A stretch of 26,330 nt of DNA from Anaerolineae bacterium (GCA_017303735.1 JAFLCF010000037.1:1951-28280), one strand, 5' to 3'; positions 7,574-14,614 are shown, counted from the stretch's first letter. Program-made: numbers and translations. Notes: generated by a model not told the origin, from the sequence alone.

Positions 7574-8862
7574 GGTAACCCTGCTTCTCTCAGCCATGCC
7601 ATACTGCCAGCCAAAATAATTTGGGTGGCATCCGGGTCTTGTCCCTTGACGAAGCAATGGTACATGTAATGCATCAATGACCGGTCTGCGAGATATTTCT
7701 GTGGCAAAGGGATCAGATGCGGGCTGTTCTGTTCCTTCTGAATAAAGTTCGCCAAAATACCGCGGACATGCTCAGGCTGGTCTGAAGAGAAGCGTTCATA
7801 AAATGCGGGCCACGAGTTATAAAGCAGGATCAGCGCAAAGATCGTGTCTGGCTCGGCAGGCGCACCTAATTTGGAAGGCATCATATATGCACGATAGAAA
7901 CGGTGGGCTGTCTTCAACAATCGACGCGGCACAAGCACTTCAGGTAACTGTGGGACCTTCATCAGGTTGATCTCTGGCAGGCTTGCGTTGTGATTTTCTG
8001 GCAGGACACGGGCAAGGAAGCGTTGCAACTTCGGCATATCACTGCTGGTAATCGGCGGGATGTGATACTGCTCCGGGATGATCTTATCGAGATAACTGTT
8101 GCCATCCATTTTCGTATCTTCGTACTTTTTGTCGATATAGCTGGCGATCACACCAGAGTCCATGGCGAAGACCCAGGTGAGATGTTGTGGATCCATAAAA
8201 TTTCTGATCGACTCTAAAAGCCTCACCACATTTTCAGGCGAACAGCGATCCAAATTATCGATCAGGAATACGATGCGCCTGTGTTGTTTTTTTTCCCAGA
8301 CCTCGTTAACAAGATATTCGAAATCCTTTTGTGCCGAATCGACCGCATCCATCAGGTTTTTTAATGTCTGTGGAGTTTTTCCGCCCTTGCTGGCTTCTTG
8401 AATATACTGGGCATACTCTTTAACATCACCGAGTTCAAGGTCCAGCAGTTTGCGTAGGAGAATATCCGTCCCGGCTTGTGCCACGACACCCACCACTCGT
8501 TTCCATCGGGTGGAATATTCAGGATCTTTTTGGTCACCAGCCAGTTCCCTCAATCGGATCAGGATGGGGATGGTTAGATCACCGGTGACCTCGTAACACC
8601 AGGCATCGACATAGGTAATTTCTAGTTTATTAGGATTTGTGTCCGAACAGGCGTCATTAATTTTTTCTATGAGGTGCAAAGTCGAGGTTTTTCCTACTCC
8701 CCAACCTCCATACAACCCAATGGTTGGGCTGCAATTTTCTTCTGACAGCCTTGCCAATAGTTGGCGCGCAAATGCACTCCTCCCAAGATCATCATTTTCC
8801 AGATCCGCAATCGGATCGAAAATTTGGTTAATAATTTTAGAAACACCCGAACCTTTTGACAT
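7570..8862 (-). CDS. KAP family P-loop NTPase
   Basis: The 430-residue protein starts at the ATG at 8862, just downstream of a strong promoter, with AAGGGA 6-11 bases upstream. KAP hallmarks are clear: DLGRSAFARQLLARL near the N-terminus, Walker A GGWGVGKTS (52-60), the WCYEV segment, Walker B RIVFLIDNLDRC (196-207, with D202 and D205), VFAMDSGVIASYI (231-243) and YLDKIIPEQYHIPP (257-270). Many KAP NTPases have membrane helices inserted in the P-loop domain; none is convincing here, so this member is probably cytoplasmic and may dock onto the SPFH proteins encoded next. KAP proteins occur in prophage exclusion (PifA) and in other membrane-linked processes. It is the first gene of the operon and overlaps the next by 4 bases. 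Confidence 0.88.
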   Translation of the reverse strand: MSKGSGVSKIINQIFDPIADLENDDLGRSAFARQLLARLSEENCSPTIGLYGGWGVGKTSTLHLIEKINDACSDTNPNKLEITYVDAWCYEVTGDLTIPILIRLRELAGDQKDPEYSTRWKRVVGVVAQAGTDILLRKLLDLELGDVKEYAQYIQEASKGGKTPQTLKNLMDAVDSAQKDFEYLVNEVWEKKQHRRIVFLIDNLDRCSPENVVRLLESIRNFMDPQHLTWVFAMDSGVIASYIDKKYEDTKMDGNSYLDKIIPEQYHIPPITSSDMPKLQRFLARVLPENHNASLPEINLMKVPQLPEVLVPRRLLKTAHRFYRAYMMPSKLGAPAEPDTIFALILLYNSWPAFYERFSSDQPEHVRGILANFIQKEQNSPHLIPLPQKYLADRSLMHYMYHCFVKGQDPDATQIILAGSMAWLREAGLP

Positions 8863-8880
8863 ATTAATTCCCTTACAAAA

Positions 8881-8909
8881 AGTATAGTCAACTGGTGAAT
8901 ATGTGTCAA
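8881..8909 (-). promoter_or_regulatory. Near-consensus sigma70 promoter of the KAP/SPFH/S24 operon
   Basis: On the minus strand TTGACA (8909-8904), a 17-base spacer and TATACT (8886-8881) lie 19 bases before the ATG at 8862. The predicted start site is only about 12 bases from the start codon, so the leader is very short. Confidence 0.8.
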
Positions 8910-8912
8910 CTG
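8887..8912. repeat. Two direct copies of GTCAACTG over the KAP operon promoter
   Basis: GTCAACTG occurs at 8887-8894 and 8905-8912, an 18-base period. One copy covers the -35 box and the other the spacer next to the -10 box. They could be operator half-sites, but chance similarity to the -35 box is possible. Confidence 0.45.
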
Positions 8913-8959
8913 CAATTCCTCCCGGTTTGTCATTTTCCCATGTCGGGTGGAGTTATGAC

Positions 8960-8965
8960 TATAAT
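8960..8965 (+). promoter_or_regulatory. Candidate -10 box for the small plus-strand genes
   Basis: TATAAT at 8960-8965 lies 37 bases before the ATG at 9003. No good -35 box lies at the right distance; TGAC precedes it directly, close to an extended -10. Confidence 0.4.
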
Positions 8966-9002
8966 GGGATTAAACATCCTGGAATCATCGGAGAAATTAT
9001 CA

Positions 9003-9263
9003 ATGGCAAAACTCATCCCCGCCGCCGAACGCCTCGTCCGTGCCCGAAAATTGATCCAAAAAGCCCGAGCCTTTCCCATCCCGACGGAGGGACTCGGCAA
9101 AAGCGATCTATCTTTTGTTGCCGGTGTGCGCGATCTGTTGCGTCAGGCAAAAGACATGGTCAAGTTCATTCCGCAAACCGCAGGTGTTTCCGCAGAGATG
9201 AAGGAAGAAGTCAAAAAAGTCTATGCCGAGGTCGAACAGGCAGAGAAGGAAATATTTTCCTAG
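9003..9263 (+). CDS. Small helical protein of unknown function (86 aa)
   Basis: The ATG at 9003 is preferred because GGAGA lies at 8990-8994, 8 bases upstream; an earlier in-frame start at 8895 would extend into the divergent promoter. The protein begins MAKLIPAAERLVRARK and is predicted to be mostly helical and basic at the front, with an acidic heptad-like C-terminus (EMKEEVKKVYAEVEQAEKEI). There is no signal peptide, membrane helix or cysteine. I do not recognise the family. It is followed after 71 bases by another small helical protein on the same strand, and the two probably share a transcript ending at the terminator at 9610. Confidence 0.7.
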   Translation: MAKLIPAAERLVRARKLIQKARAFPIPTEGLGKSDLSFVAGVRDLLRQAKDMVKFIPQTAGVSAEMKEEVKKVYAEVEQAEKEIFS

Positions 9264-9334
9264 CCCGGTTCATGACGTTATTCACTGGAAACCTGAATGG
9301 GTTGGTTGTAAAATGGAATTGAAAGGAGCCACCC

Positions 9335-9595
9335 ATGAACGACAAAAAATTTGAGACCCTTCTTGAACAAGTCCATGCCGAGCTCCAAAAAGTGGACAAG
9401 GTCGATGCCGAAAGCCTCAAACTGTTGCAAGACCTGCAGCAGGATGTACAGGGATTGCTCGATAAGGCTGAAGTAGGAACCCCATCTGTTCTTGCCCGAA
9501 TGAAAAAAGCGATTGAACGCTTCGAGATGGACCATCCTGCGCTTACCGCCTTGATCTCAGAACTATCCACAGTTTTGAGCAACGCCGGAATTTGA
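9335..9595 (+). CDS. DUF4404 family protein (86 aa)
   Basis: The protein starts at 9335 with GGAG 10-13 bases upstream. The pattern LLEQVHAELQKVD at the front, LLQDLQQDVQGLLD in the middle and IERFEMDHPALTALISELSTVLSNAGI at the end matches my recollection of the DUF4404 family, including the conserved E-x-x-HP and the Gly-Ile C-terminus. It is an entirely helical small cytoplasmic protein of unknown function. A strong rho-independent terminator starts 14 bases after the stop codon. Nothing in the neighbourhood assigns it a role, and its position divergent from the KAP operon may be coincidental. Confidence 0.75.
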   Translation: MNDKKFETLLEQVHAELQKVDKVDAESLKLLQDLQQDVQGLLDKAEVGTPSVLARMKKAIERFEMDHPALTALISELSTVLSNAGI

Positions 9596-9609
9596 ATGGT
9601 TTATCACCA

Positions 9610-9641
9610 GCACCCGCCTTGTAAGAGGCGGGTGCTTTTTT
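9610..9641 (+). terminator. Rho-independent terminator after the DUF4404 gene
   Basis: GCACCCGCC (9610-9618) pairs with GGCGGGTGC (9627-9635), followed by TTTTTT (9636-9641). This is a textbook intrinsic terminator. Confidence 0.9.
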
Positions 9642-9674
9642 ATCCCCAAAACCTTCATTTGAATACTACCTTTT

Positions 9675-9696
9675 CTTTACATAACCTTTACATGAG
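9675..9696 (+). promoter_or_regulatory. Tandem 11-base repeat, OmpR/PhoB-type binding-site pattern
   Basis: CTTTACATAAC and CTTTACATGAG are adjacent 11-mers sharing CTTTACAT, about 45-70 bases before the start of the secreted-protein gene. Direct repeats with an 11-base period next to a promoter are the usual layout for OmpR/PhoB-type response regulators. The downstream -10 element is weak, which fits an activated promoter. The regulator is not in the window. Confidence 0.45.
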
Positions 9697-9742
9697 AACT
9701 GTACACTGTAGCTGTAAGTTCGAAAAAGAAAAGGAGATAAAA

Positions 9743-10231
9743 ATGAAAAAGATAATTTTGATCGTTGCGTTGGTTTTGGCGACAGTCGCTATAGTAGGGG
9801 TAGGGGCAGGTGTGGTTTTTGCTCAGGATGTTACCCCTCCGTTCACTGGTCAGGCACCTATGCGGAACGGCGAAGGTCCACTTCATACCTTTAAGGTGGT
9901 GGAATGGTCAAAGAAACTTGCCCTGAATGTGAACGACATCAACACCCGCCTCGCTGCTGGTGAAAGCATGTACGACATTGTCCTCTCGGCTGGTGTCACC
10001 GCGGAAGAGTTCCCCGTTATGATGACCGAAGTCCGCACGAATGCGGTTAATGCGGCAGTGGCGGCGAACGTCATTACCCAGGAACAGGCTGATTGGATGC
10101 TCTCACACAGGCAAGGCATGGGTGGCATACATGGAAACGGTAACTGCACCGGTACTGGTCCGCAGGGACAAGCTGGTGGCTACGGTCGTGGCATGATGGG
10201 CGGCTGGGGTAATCAGCAAGTCAACCCGTAA
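9743..10231 (+). CDS. Secreted DUF2680-like protein with Gly/Met/His-rich tail
   Basis: The start at 9743 is set by AAGGAG at 9731-9736 and by the signal peptide that follows directly (residues 1-27, ending in VVFAQD, with a probable cleavage after FAQ or VFA). The mature part (about 135 residues) has a repeat-like helical domain: LNVNDINTRLAAGESMYDIVLSAGV and VITQEQADWMLSHRQGMG, a pattern seen in exported DUF2680/YckD-like proteins. The C-terminal 35 residues are rich in Gly, Met, Asn and His with one Cys. Such tails sometimes bind metals, but this is inference. The gene stands alone between two terminators, with tandem 11-base repeats upstream. Confidence 0.75.
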   Translation: MKKIILIVALVLATVAIVGVGAGVVFAQDVTPPFTGQAPMRNGEGPLHTFKVVEWSKKLALNVNDINTRLAAGESMYDIVLSAGVTAEEFPVMMTEVRTNAVNAAVAANVITQEQADWMLSHRQGMGGIHGNGNCTGTGPQGQAGGYGRGMMGGWGNQQVNP

Positions 10232-10243
10232 TCTATAAAGATC

Positions 10244-10273
10244 AAAAAGAGACGGCGCAAGCCGTCTCTTTTT
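10244..10273. terminator. Bidirectional intrinsic terminator
   Basis: AAAAAGAGACGGC (10244-10256) pairs with GCCGTCTCTTTTT (10261-10273) around a GCAA loop. A- and T-runs on each side let it serve both the plus-strand secreted-protein gene and the convergent minus-strand gene that ends at 10276. Confidence 0.9.
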
Positions 10274-10275
10274 GT

Positions 10276-11115
10276 TTATTCTTTTCCTTCGATTAAAAAC
10301 TTCTTCACATCACTACCTGACCAAATCCCATTCATCACGATATCATAACTTCCCATATTTAGTATCTCATCCTGCATAGCGGACATTTTCGCCAGCAGCG
10401 AGCGGAAAATATACGGTCCGAAGCTGACGCGGTTGATCCCCAACTCCTGTAGTTCTTTCAAAGCAGCGGTCTTTGCTGTGGCGAGCACGTTGATCGGCGC
10501 GGAGATGCGCTTGCGCAAAATTTTCAAGGTCTCTTTGTCGCCACGCCCAACGGGATACGTTGTATCTGCTCCGGCTTGGATGTAGGCGTTGAGACGGGTG
10601 ACAACATCGTCAATTCGTTCTTCATCCGAAGAAAAGCCTTCTGCAAAGAAACTGTCTGCGCGGGCGTTGATGACGAGGTGTACTCCCTTTCGTTCGGCAA
10701 CTTCGCGCACGGCTTTGATGCGCTCCACTTGTTCGGAGATGGGGCGCAGGTGAGAACTATCATCGAAGCTGTCTTCAAAGTTGATGCCGACCGCACCGGT
10801 ATCGAGCAGGCGCGAAATATTTTCCTGCAAACCTTCGATACTGTCTGAATAGCCTGCTTCAAAATCTGCGGTGACTGGCACATCCACACTGCGGGCAATT
10901 CTTCCCACCATCTCTAGCATCGTATCCAACTTAATTTGCTCGCCGTCACTGTATCCCATCGATTCAGCAATGGCGGCGCTGGCAGTGGCAACCGCCGGGT
11001 AGCCTTTGGCTTGCAGCATCCGCGCGCCAATGGGATTCCACACATTGGGCAGGATGAGCAGTTTGCCGTTATTGTGTAGGGATAAAAATTGTTGTGCTTT
11101 GGCAGCTTGAGACAT
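10276..11115 (-). CDS. Isocitrate lyase / PEP mutase superfamily enzyme
   Basis: The 279-residue frame is started at the ATG at 11115 (MSQAAKAQQF), with AAGGA 9-13 bases upstream; the extension to 11175 would be encoded by repeat DNA. Family features are NVWNPIGARML, ATASAAIAESMGYSDG, the metal-binding ADFEAGYSDS, GINFEDSFDD, VINARADSFF and a C-terminal NRVSFGPYIFRSL. The KKCGH loop of true isocitrate and methylisocitrate lyases is absent, so it is more likely a PEP mutase-like or oxaloacetate decarboxylase-like member acting on a small alpha-keto or phosphonate compound with Mg2+. The reaction cannot be settled from sequence. It has no clear operon partner. Confidence 0.85.
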   Translation of the reverse strand: MSQAAKAQQFLSLHNNGKLLILPNVWNPIGARMLQAKGYPAVATASAAIAESMGYSDGEQIKLDTMLEMVGRIARSVDVPVTADFEAGYSDSIEGLQENISRLLDTGAVGINFEDSFDDSSHLRPISEQVERIKAVREVAERKGVHLVINARADSFFAEGFSSDEERIDDVVTRLNAYIQAGADTTYPVGRGDKETLKILRKRISAPINVLATAKTAALKELQELGINRVSFGPYIFRSLLAKMSAMQDEILNMGSYDIVMNGIWSGSDVKKFLIEGKE

Positions 11116-11151
11116 GGGCGTTTTCCTTTGGAAAGAATTAGCCGCAGAGCA

Positions 11152-11207
11152 CACAGAGGTCACGGAGAAAAACAAATAAATTCTCTATGTTCTCTGTGAT
11201 CTCTGTG
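11152..11207. repeat. Imperfect inverted repeat of the CACAGAG type
   Basis: An 18-base arm (11152-11169) matches the reverse complement of 11190-11207 at 16 of 18 positions, around a 20-base AT-rich centre. The CACAGAGnTCACnGAGAA arm is of a kind I recall as scattered intergenic repeats in environmental bacteria. It sits between the P-type ATPase gene and the lyase-family gene. Confidence 0.75.
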
Positions 11208-11212
11208 GCGAG

Positions 11213-13288
11213 TCATTGGTTTTTCAACAACCGAGCAGAATTGCCGAGAATACCCAAATCAGGGATAGATTGTAGCGCAGCTGCCAGCATCGGAGGCAAA
11301 AAGCCAAATGCTGCCAACGCCAAGCCGACGATGTTATACGCTGCCGTAAAACCAAGATTGCCCTTCACAACACGCATAGTCCGTTGTGCGGCAGCGATGA
11401 CTTGCGGAATCAACATCCAGTCTTCGCGCAGGAGGGTGATGTGGGCGGCTTCGATGGCGATGTCTGTTCCGGCTTTCATGGCGATGCCGACGTTGGCTTG
11501 TGCAAGTGCGGGCGCGTCGTTGATGCCGTCGCCTGCCATGACGACGATATATCCCTGCGATTGATATTCTTTGACGATGCGGATCTTATCTTCCGGCATT
11601 AAATCGGCGTGGTAGGAAATATTCAACGCACCAGCTACAGAAGACGCTGTCCGTTCATTATCGCCTGTGAGCAGTTCGATCTTTTTGATGCCAAGTCGTT
11701 TTGCTTCTCGCAATGCATCTGGCACTTCGTTGCGCAAGGTATCAGAGACAGCAATAACGCCTACTAACGTATCATCCATCGAAACATATAAAACCGTTTT
11801 GCCTTGCGCTTCAAATTCTTTGGCTTGTTCGGGAATGGCATGCGCCGATTTGCCAACGAAAACATTTTTGCCGTCCACGGTCGCTTGTATGCCTTTGCCG
11901 GTGTGTGACTCAAAATTCGTGATCTCGCTGAGCACAAGTCCGCGTTCGTGCGCGGAGCGGCGCAAAGCGTCGGCGAGGGGATGCTCGGAGTAACGGTCAG
12001 CAGATGCGGCACGGGAAAGAAGCGCAGATTCATCCATGCCGTTCAGCGCGATGATGTCCGTCACGACCGGCTTGCCCAGCGTCAACGTTCCGGTCTTGTC
12101 GATCAACAACACATCGGCGCGCGCGAGCATCTCGATATATTTTCCGCCTTTGATGAGCACGCCATGTTTCGCGTTCATGCCGATGGTGGCGAGCATGGCG
12201 ATGGGCGTGGCGAGTGCGATGCTGCAAGAACATGCCACGAGTAAAACCGCCGCGGTTGCAAGCGGATCGCGGCTGAATAAAAATGTGAGTGCGGCGATGC
12301 TTGCGACAACGGGCAGATAATACGCGCTGAACTTGTCGGCGAACTGCTGCACATCGGCGCGGTGCGCTTCGGCTTCTTCGACCATCTTGATGACGCGCCC
12401 GAACATGGACTGTGCCCCCACGGCTTGGGTGCGCACTTTGAGCGTGCCCTGCTTAAGGATGGTCGCGCCTCGCACCTGGGACCCGATGCCTGCTTCCACC
12501 GGCATCGCCTCGCCTGTCACTGACGATTGGTCCACTGCCGCGTGACCGGCGATGACCTCTCCATCTACGGGAATCTTTTCGCCGGGGCGCACGATGACGA
12601 TGTCATCGAGTTGTACTTCTGTGATGGGGATTTCTTTTTCAGCACTGTCTTTTTCGATGCGGGCAGTTTGAGGAGCCATCGCAGTTAAGTCTTTTACGGC
12701 GCGACGTGCGCCTTCTGCTGTGAGGCGTTCGGTATAACTTCCGATGTGCATGAAGAAAATGACCACCATTGCCGTCGTCCATTCGCCGACGACGAGTGCC
12801 GCAATCGCGCCAATGCTCATGAGTGTGTGAGCGATGATCTGTTTATTGAGCGTGGCGCGGATAACGTTTAGAAAGATCGGCGCGCCGCCAAGCAGAACGA
12901 ACGCCACGCCAACCGGGAAGGGGATGAGTTGAGTCAAATTATCAAGCAGCCCCAGCCATTCGCCGAGGACAACGATAATGATGACCGCGCCAAAGGCGAG
13001 ACCGAAAGCGGTGAACATGCGGCGCGAAAAATCTGCCAGCGCGACATTTGGCGTTTTTGTCTCTTCTTCTTTTGTGGCGACCGAATAGCCTGCATTCTTG
13101 ACGGCAGTACGAATATCCGTCATTTTTACAAGGGACGGATTCATTTGCACGATGGCTTTTTCAGACGAGAGAAATACGTCCACTTTTTGCACGCCGCTCA
13201 CACTGGCAATGGCTTTCTGCACGTGCTGTGTGCATTCGGTGCAGTCCATGCCCGCGATGGGGATTTCGATGGTTTGAATCTGTTCCAT
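11213..13288 (-). CDS. P1B-type heavy-metal-translocating ATPase
   Basis: The 691-residue pump has an N-terminal HMA metal-binding domain with GMDCTEC (C16, C19). It has the actuator motif SSVTGEAMP (255-263), the phosphorylation site DKTGT (397-401), an HP motif in EHPLADAL, GDGINDAP in the hinge, and a C-terminal helix with D677 in SIPDLGILGN. It exports soft or transition metals from the cytoplasm by ATP hydrolysis. The intramembrane metal motif is CSC (353-355, in VACSCSIALATP) instead of CPC, SPC or CPH, so the proline is missing. The D677 helix resembles zinc/cadmium pumps. It lies 8 bases after a CDF exporter and behind an ArsR repressor with a zinc-type site, so zinc or cadmium efflux is the most likely role. 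Confidence 0.92.
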   Translation of the reverse strand: MEQIQTIEIPIAGMDCTECTQHVQKAIASVSGVQKVDVFLSSEKAIVQMNPSLVKMTDIRTAVKNAGYSVATKEEETKTPNVALADFSRRMFTAFGLAFGAVIIIVVLGEWLGLLDNLTQLIPFPVGVAFVLLGGAPIFLNVIRATLNKQIIAHTLMSIGAIAALVVGEWTTAMVVIFFMHIGSYTERLTAEGARRAVKDLTAMAPQTARIEKDSAEKEIPITEVQLDDIVIVRPGEKIPVDGEVIAGHAAVDQSSVTGEAMPVEAGIGSQVRGATILKQGTLKVRTQAVGAQSMFGRVIKMVEEAEAHRADVQQFADKFSAYYLPVVASIAALTFLFSRDPLATAAVLLVACSCSIALATPIAMLATIGMNAKHGVLIKGGKYIEMLARADVLLIDKTGTLTLGKPVVTDIIALNGMDESALLSRAASADRYSEHPLADALRRSAHERGLVLSEITNFESHTGKGIQATVDGKNVFVGKSAHAIPEQAKEFEAQGKTVLYVSMDDTLVGVIAVSDTLRNEVPDALREAKRLGIKKIELLTGDNERTASSVAGALNISYHADLMPEDKIRIVKEYQSQGYIVVMAGDGINDAPALAQANVGIAMKAGTDIAIEAAHITLLREDWMLIPQVIAAAQRTMRVVKGNLGFTAAYNIVGLALAAFGFLPPMLAAALQSIPDLGILGNSARLLKNQ

Positions 13289-13296
13289 TTGAATAC

Positions 13297-14259
13297 CTAT
13301 ACGTGTTCGTGTTGATGCTCGCGGATCTCACAATAAAGTAAACCGTTGCCGCAGCCTTCACATTCCATTTGAAGGGTCGCGTGTTGGATGTTGTACTTGT
13401 GGGCAAGTAATTCGTTGATGTTGTGTTGAATACTCACGCCTTCACCGACAGAGATATTGTCAATAACGACATGAGCGGAGAGCATGCGTAGGTTTTCGCT
13501 GATGCTCCAGACGTGCAAGTCGTGCACACCGAGAACGCCATCTACTTTTTGCAGGTCACTTACCATGCTGTCCATGTTGATATTTTCGGGGGTGCTTTCG
13601 AGCAGGATGTGAATGGTCTGCTTGAGGATGCTCCAGGCATTGTATAAGATGAACGCGCCGATTAGAACGCTAACGAGTGGGTCAAGCCAGTTCCATTTTG
13701 TGAAGGCGATGATGATGCCTGCGATGACCGCCCCAAGCGTGGACATGACGTCTCCCATGAGATGGAGAAAGGCGCTGCGCAGGTTGAGGTCATGTTCGCT
13801 GCCTTCTTTGACCATCAAGGCGGTGACGAGGTTGATGATAAACGCCACAGCACCGACTCCGATCAGGAGAGTCGAATCCACTTCGGGCGGGGAAAGGAAG
13901 CGTTTGTACGCTTCCACGAAAATCCCAAACGCAATCAGAATCAACGTCGTGGAGTTGATGAGGGCGACGAGAATCCCAACACGATGATAGCCGAAGGTCT
14001 TGCCTGCATGGGCGGGTTTCAGGGCAATGCGTAATGCGTACCAACTGAGGACCAGCGCGATGACGTCCGTAAAGTTGTGGGCGGCATCGGTGAGCAGGGC
14101 GAGACTATTGCCAAAGATGCCCGCAACGACCTCAACGATGACGAAGGCGGCGGTGAGGATCAACGAGAGGGTGAGGCGTTTGGTGGTTTGCTGGGTCAGG
14201 TCGCCGATATGTGAGTGGGTGTGAGAATGGGAATGCATGGATTTATCCGTGCTGGACAT
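13297..14259 (-). CDS. CDF family metal cation efflux protein (CzcD/ZitB-like)
   Basis: The 320-residue frame is started at the ATG at 14259, overlapping the ArsR gene by 17 bases; the ATG at 14238, 4 bases after that gene's stop, is an alternative. It opens with a His-rich stretch (MHSHSHTHSH). Six membrane helices carry the transport site as two HxxxD pairs: H61/D65 in DAAHNFTD and H166/D170 in HLMGD. The His-Asp/His-Asp set is typical of zinc and cadmium transporters. The C-terminal cytoplasmic domain (DGVLGVHDLHVWSI, SAHVVIDN) is the usual CDF metal-sensing fold, followed by a Cys-rich CEGCGNGLLYC and a His-rich end. It works as a proton antiporter. Together with the ATPase and ArsR genes it forms an efflux operon. 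Confidence 0.93.
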   Translation of the reverse strand: MSSTDKSMHSHSHTHSHIGDLTQQTTKRLTLSLILTAAFVIVEVVAGIFGNSLALLTDAAHNFTDVIALVLSWYALRIALKPAHAGKTFGYHRVGILVALINSTTLILIAFGIFVEAYKRFLSPPEVDSTLLIGVGAVAFIINLVTALMVKEGSEHDLNLRSAFLHLMGDVMSTLGAVIAGIIIAFTKWNWLDPLVSVLIGAFILYNAWSILKQTIHILLESTPENINMDSMVSDLQKVDGVLGVHDLHVWSISENLRMLSAHVVIDNISVGEGVSIQHNINELLAHKYNIQHATLQMECEGCGNGLLYCEIREHQHEHV

Positions 14260-14533
14260 GATCAAGACCCAGTGTAAAAAGTTTCGCTACATGGTCATCG
14301 TCAAGCGAGTAGAAGACTTGTCTGCCCGATTTGCGCGCGCGGACGAGATGCATTTGACGCAGTCCGCGCAGTTGGTGGGATACGGCGGATTCGGTCATGC
14401 CGAGTCCGTCGGCGAGGGCGCGGACGCTCATTTCCCCGTCCATAAGCTGGGCGATGATGCGGATACGACTCGCATCGCTGAGGGAGCTGAAGAGTTCGGC
14501 AAGTTTGATGGCTTTGAGTTCGGTGAGTTTCAT
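14243..14533 (-). CDS. ArsR/SmtB family metal-sensing repressor (zinc-type alpha5 site)
   Basis: The 96-residue protein starts at the ATG at 14533; a TTG start at 14551 would sit at the predicted transcription start and is less likely. It has the winged-helix core LFSSLSDASRIRIIAQL, MSVRALADGLGMTESAVSHQLRGLRQMHLV and RKSGRQVFYSL. At the C-terminus D79-x-H81, ten residues, then H92-x2-H95 matches the alpha5 site of SmtB/CzrA that binds Zn(II) across the dimer. The alpha3 cysteine motif for As or Cd/Pb is absent. In this family the apo-protein binds the operator and metal releases it. It is first in the efflux operon, directly downstream of a perfect palindrome, so self-repression is expected. 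Confidence 0.93.
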   Translation of the reverse strand: MKLTELKAIKLAELFSSLSDASRIRIIAQLMDGEMSVRALADGLGMTESAVSHQLRGLRQMHLVRARKSGRQVFYSLDDDHVAKLFTLGLDHVQHG

Positions 14534-14538
14534 AGTTG

Positions 14539-14564
14539 AATATATGAACAAGTATTCATATATT
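14539..14564. promoter_or_regulatory. ArsR/SmtB-type operator
   Basis: AATATATGAA, six bases, TTCATATATT form perfect 10-bp arms. This matches the A/T-rich ATGAA-N6-TTCAT type known for SmtB/CzrA repressors. It covers the -10 box and the predicted start site of the arsR-like gene. Confidence 0.85.
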
Positions 14565-14588
14565 ACACCGTGAAAAAGACCCTGTCAA
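14560..14588 (-). promoter_or_regulatory. Promoter of the zinc efflux operon
   Basis: On the minus strand TTGACA (14588-14583), a 17-base spacer and TAATAT (14565-14560). The -10 box overlaps the operator, and the -35 box lies inside the terminator hairpin of the preceding lipoprotein gene. Predicted start near 14553, leaving about 20 bases of leader without a clear ribosome site. Confidence 0.8.
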
Positions 14589-14607
14589 GATGATGTTTGA
14601 CAGGGTC
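14573..14607 (-). terminator. Intrinsic terminator after the lipoprotein gene
   Basis: On the minus strand GACCCTGTCAA pairs with TTGACAGGGTC (positions 14607-14597 and 14588-14578) and TTTTT follows (14577-14573). The 11-bp stem starts 7 bases after the lipoprotein stop codon. Confidence 0.88.
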
Positions 14608-14614
14608 TAAAGTG

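Noticed and set aside
7574..7657. N-terminal extension of the first SPFH protein
   Set aside because: It overlaps the KAP gene by 88 bases; the ATG at 7573 with ATGA overlap and direct membrane helix is the better start.
8895..9002. Upstream extension of the 86-aa protein
   Set aside because: The region holds the divergent KAP promoter, and a good ribosome site precedes the ATG at 9003.
14534..14551. TTG start for the ArsR protein
   Set aside because: It lies at the predicted transcription start within the operator, so it would have no leader; the ATG at 14533 gives the usual ArsR length.
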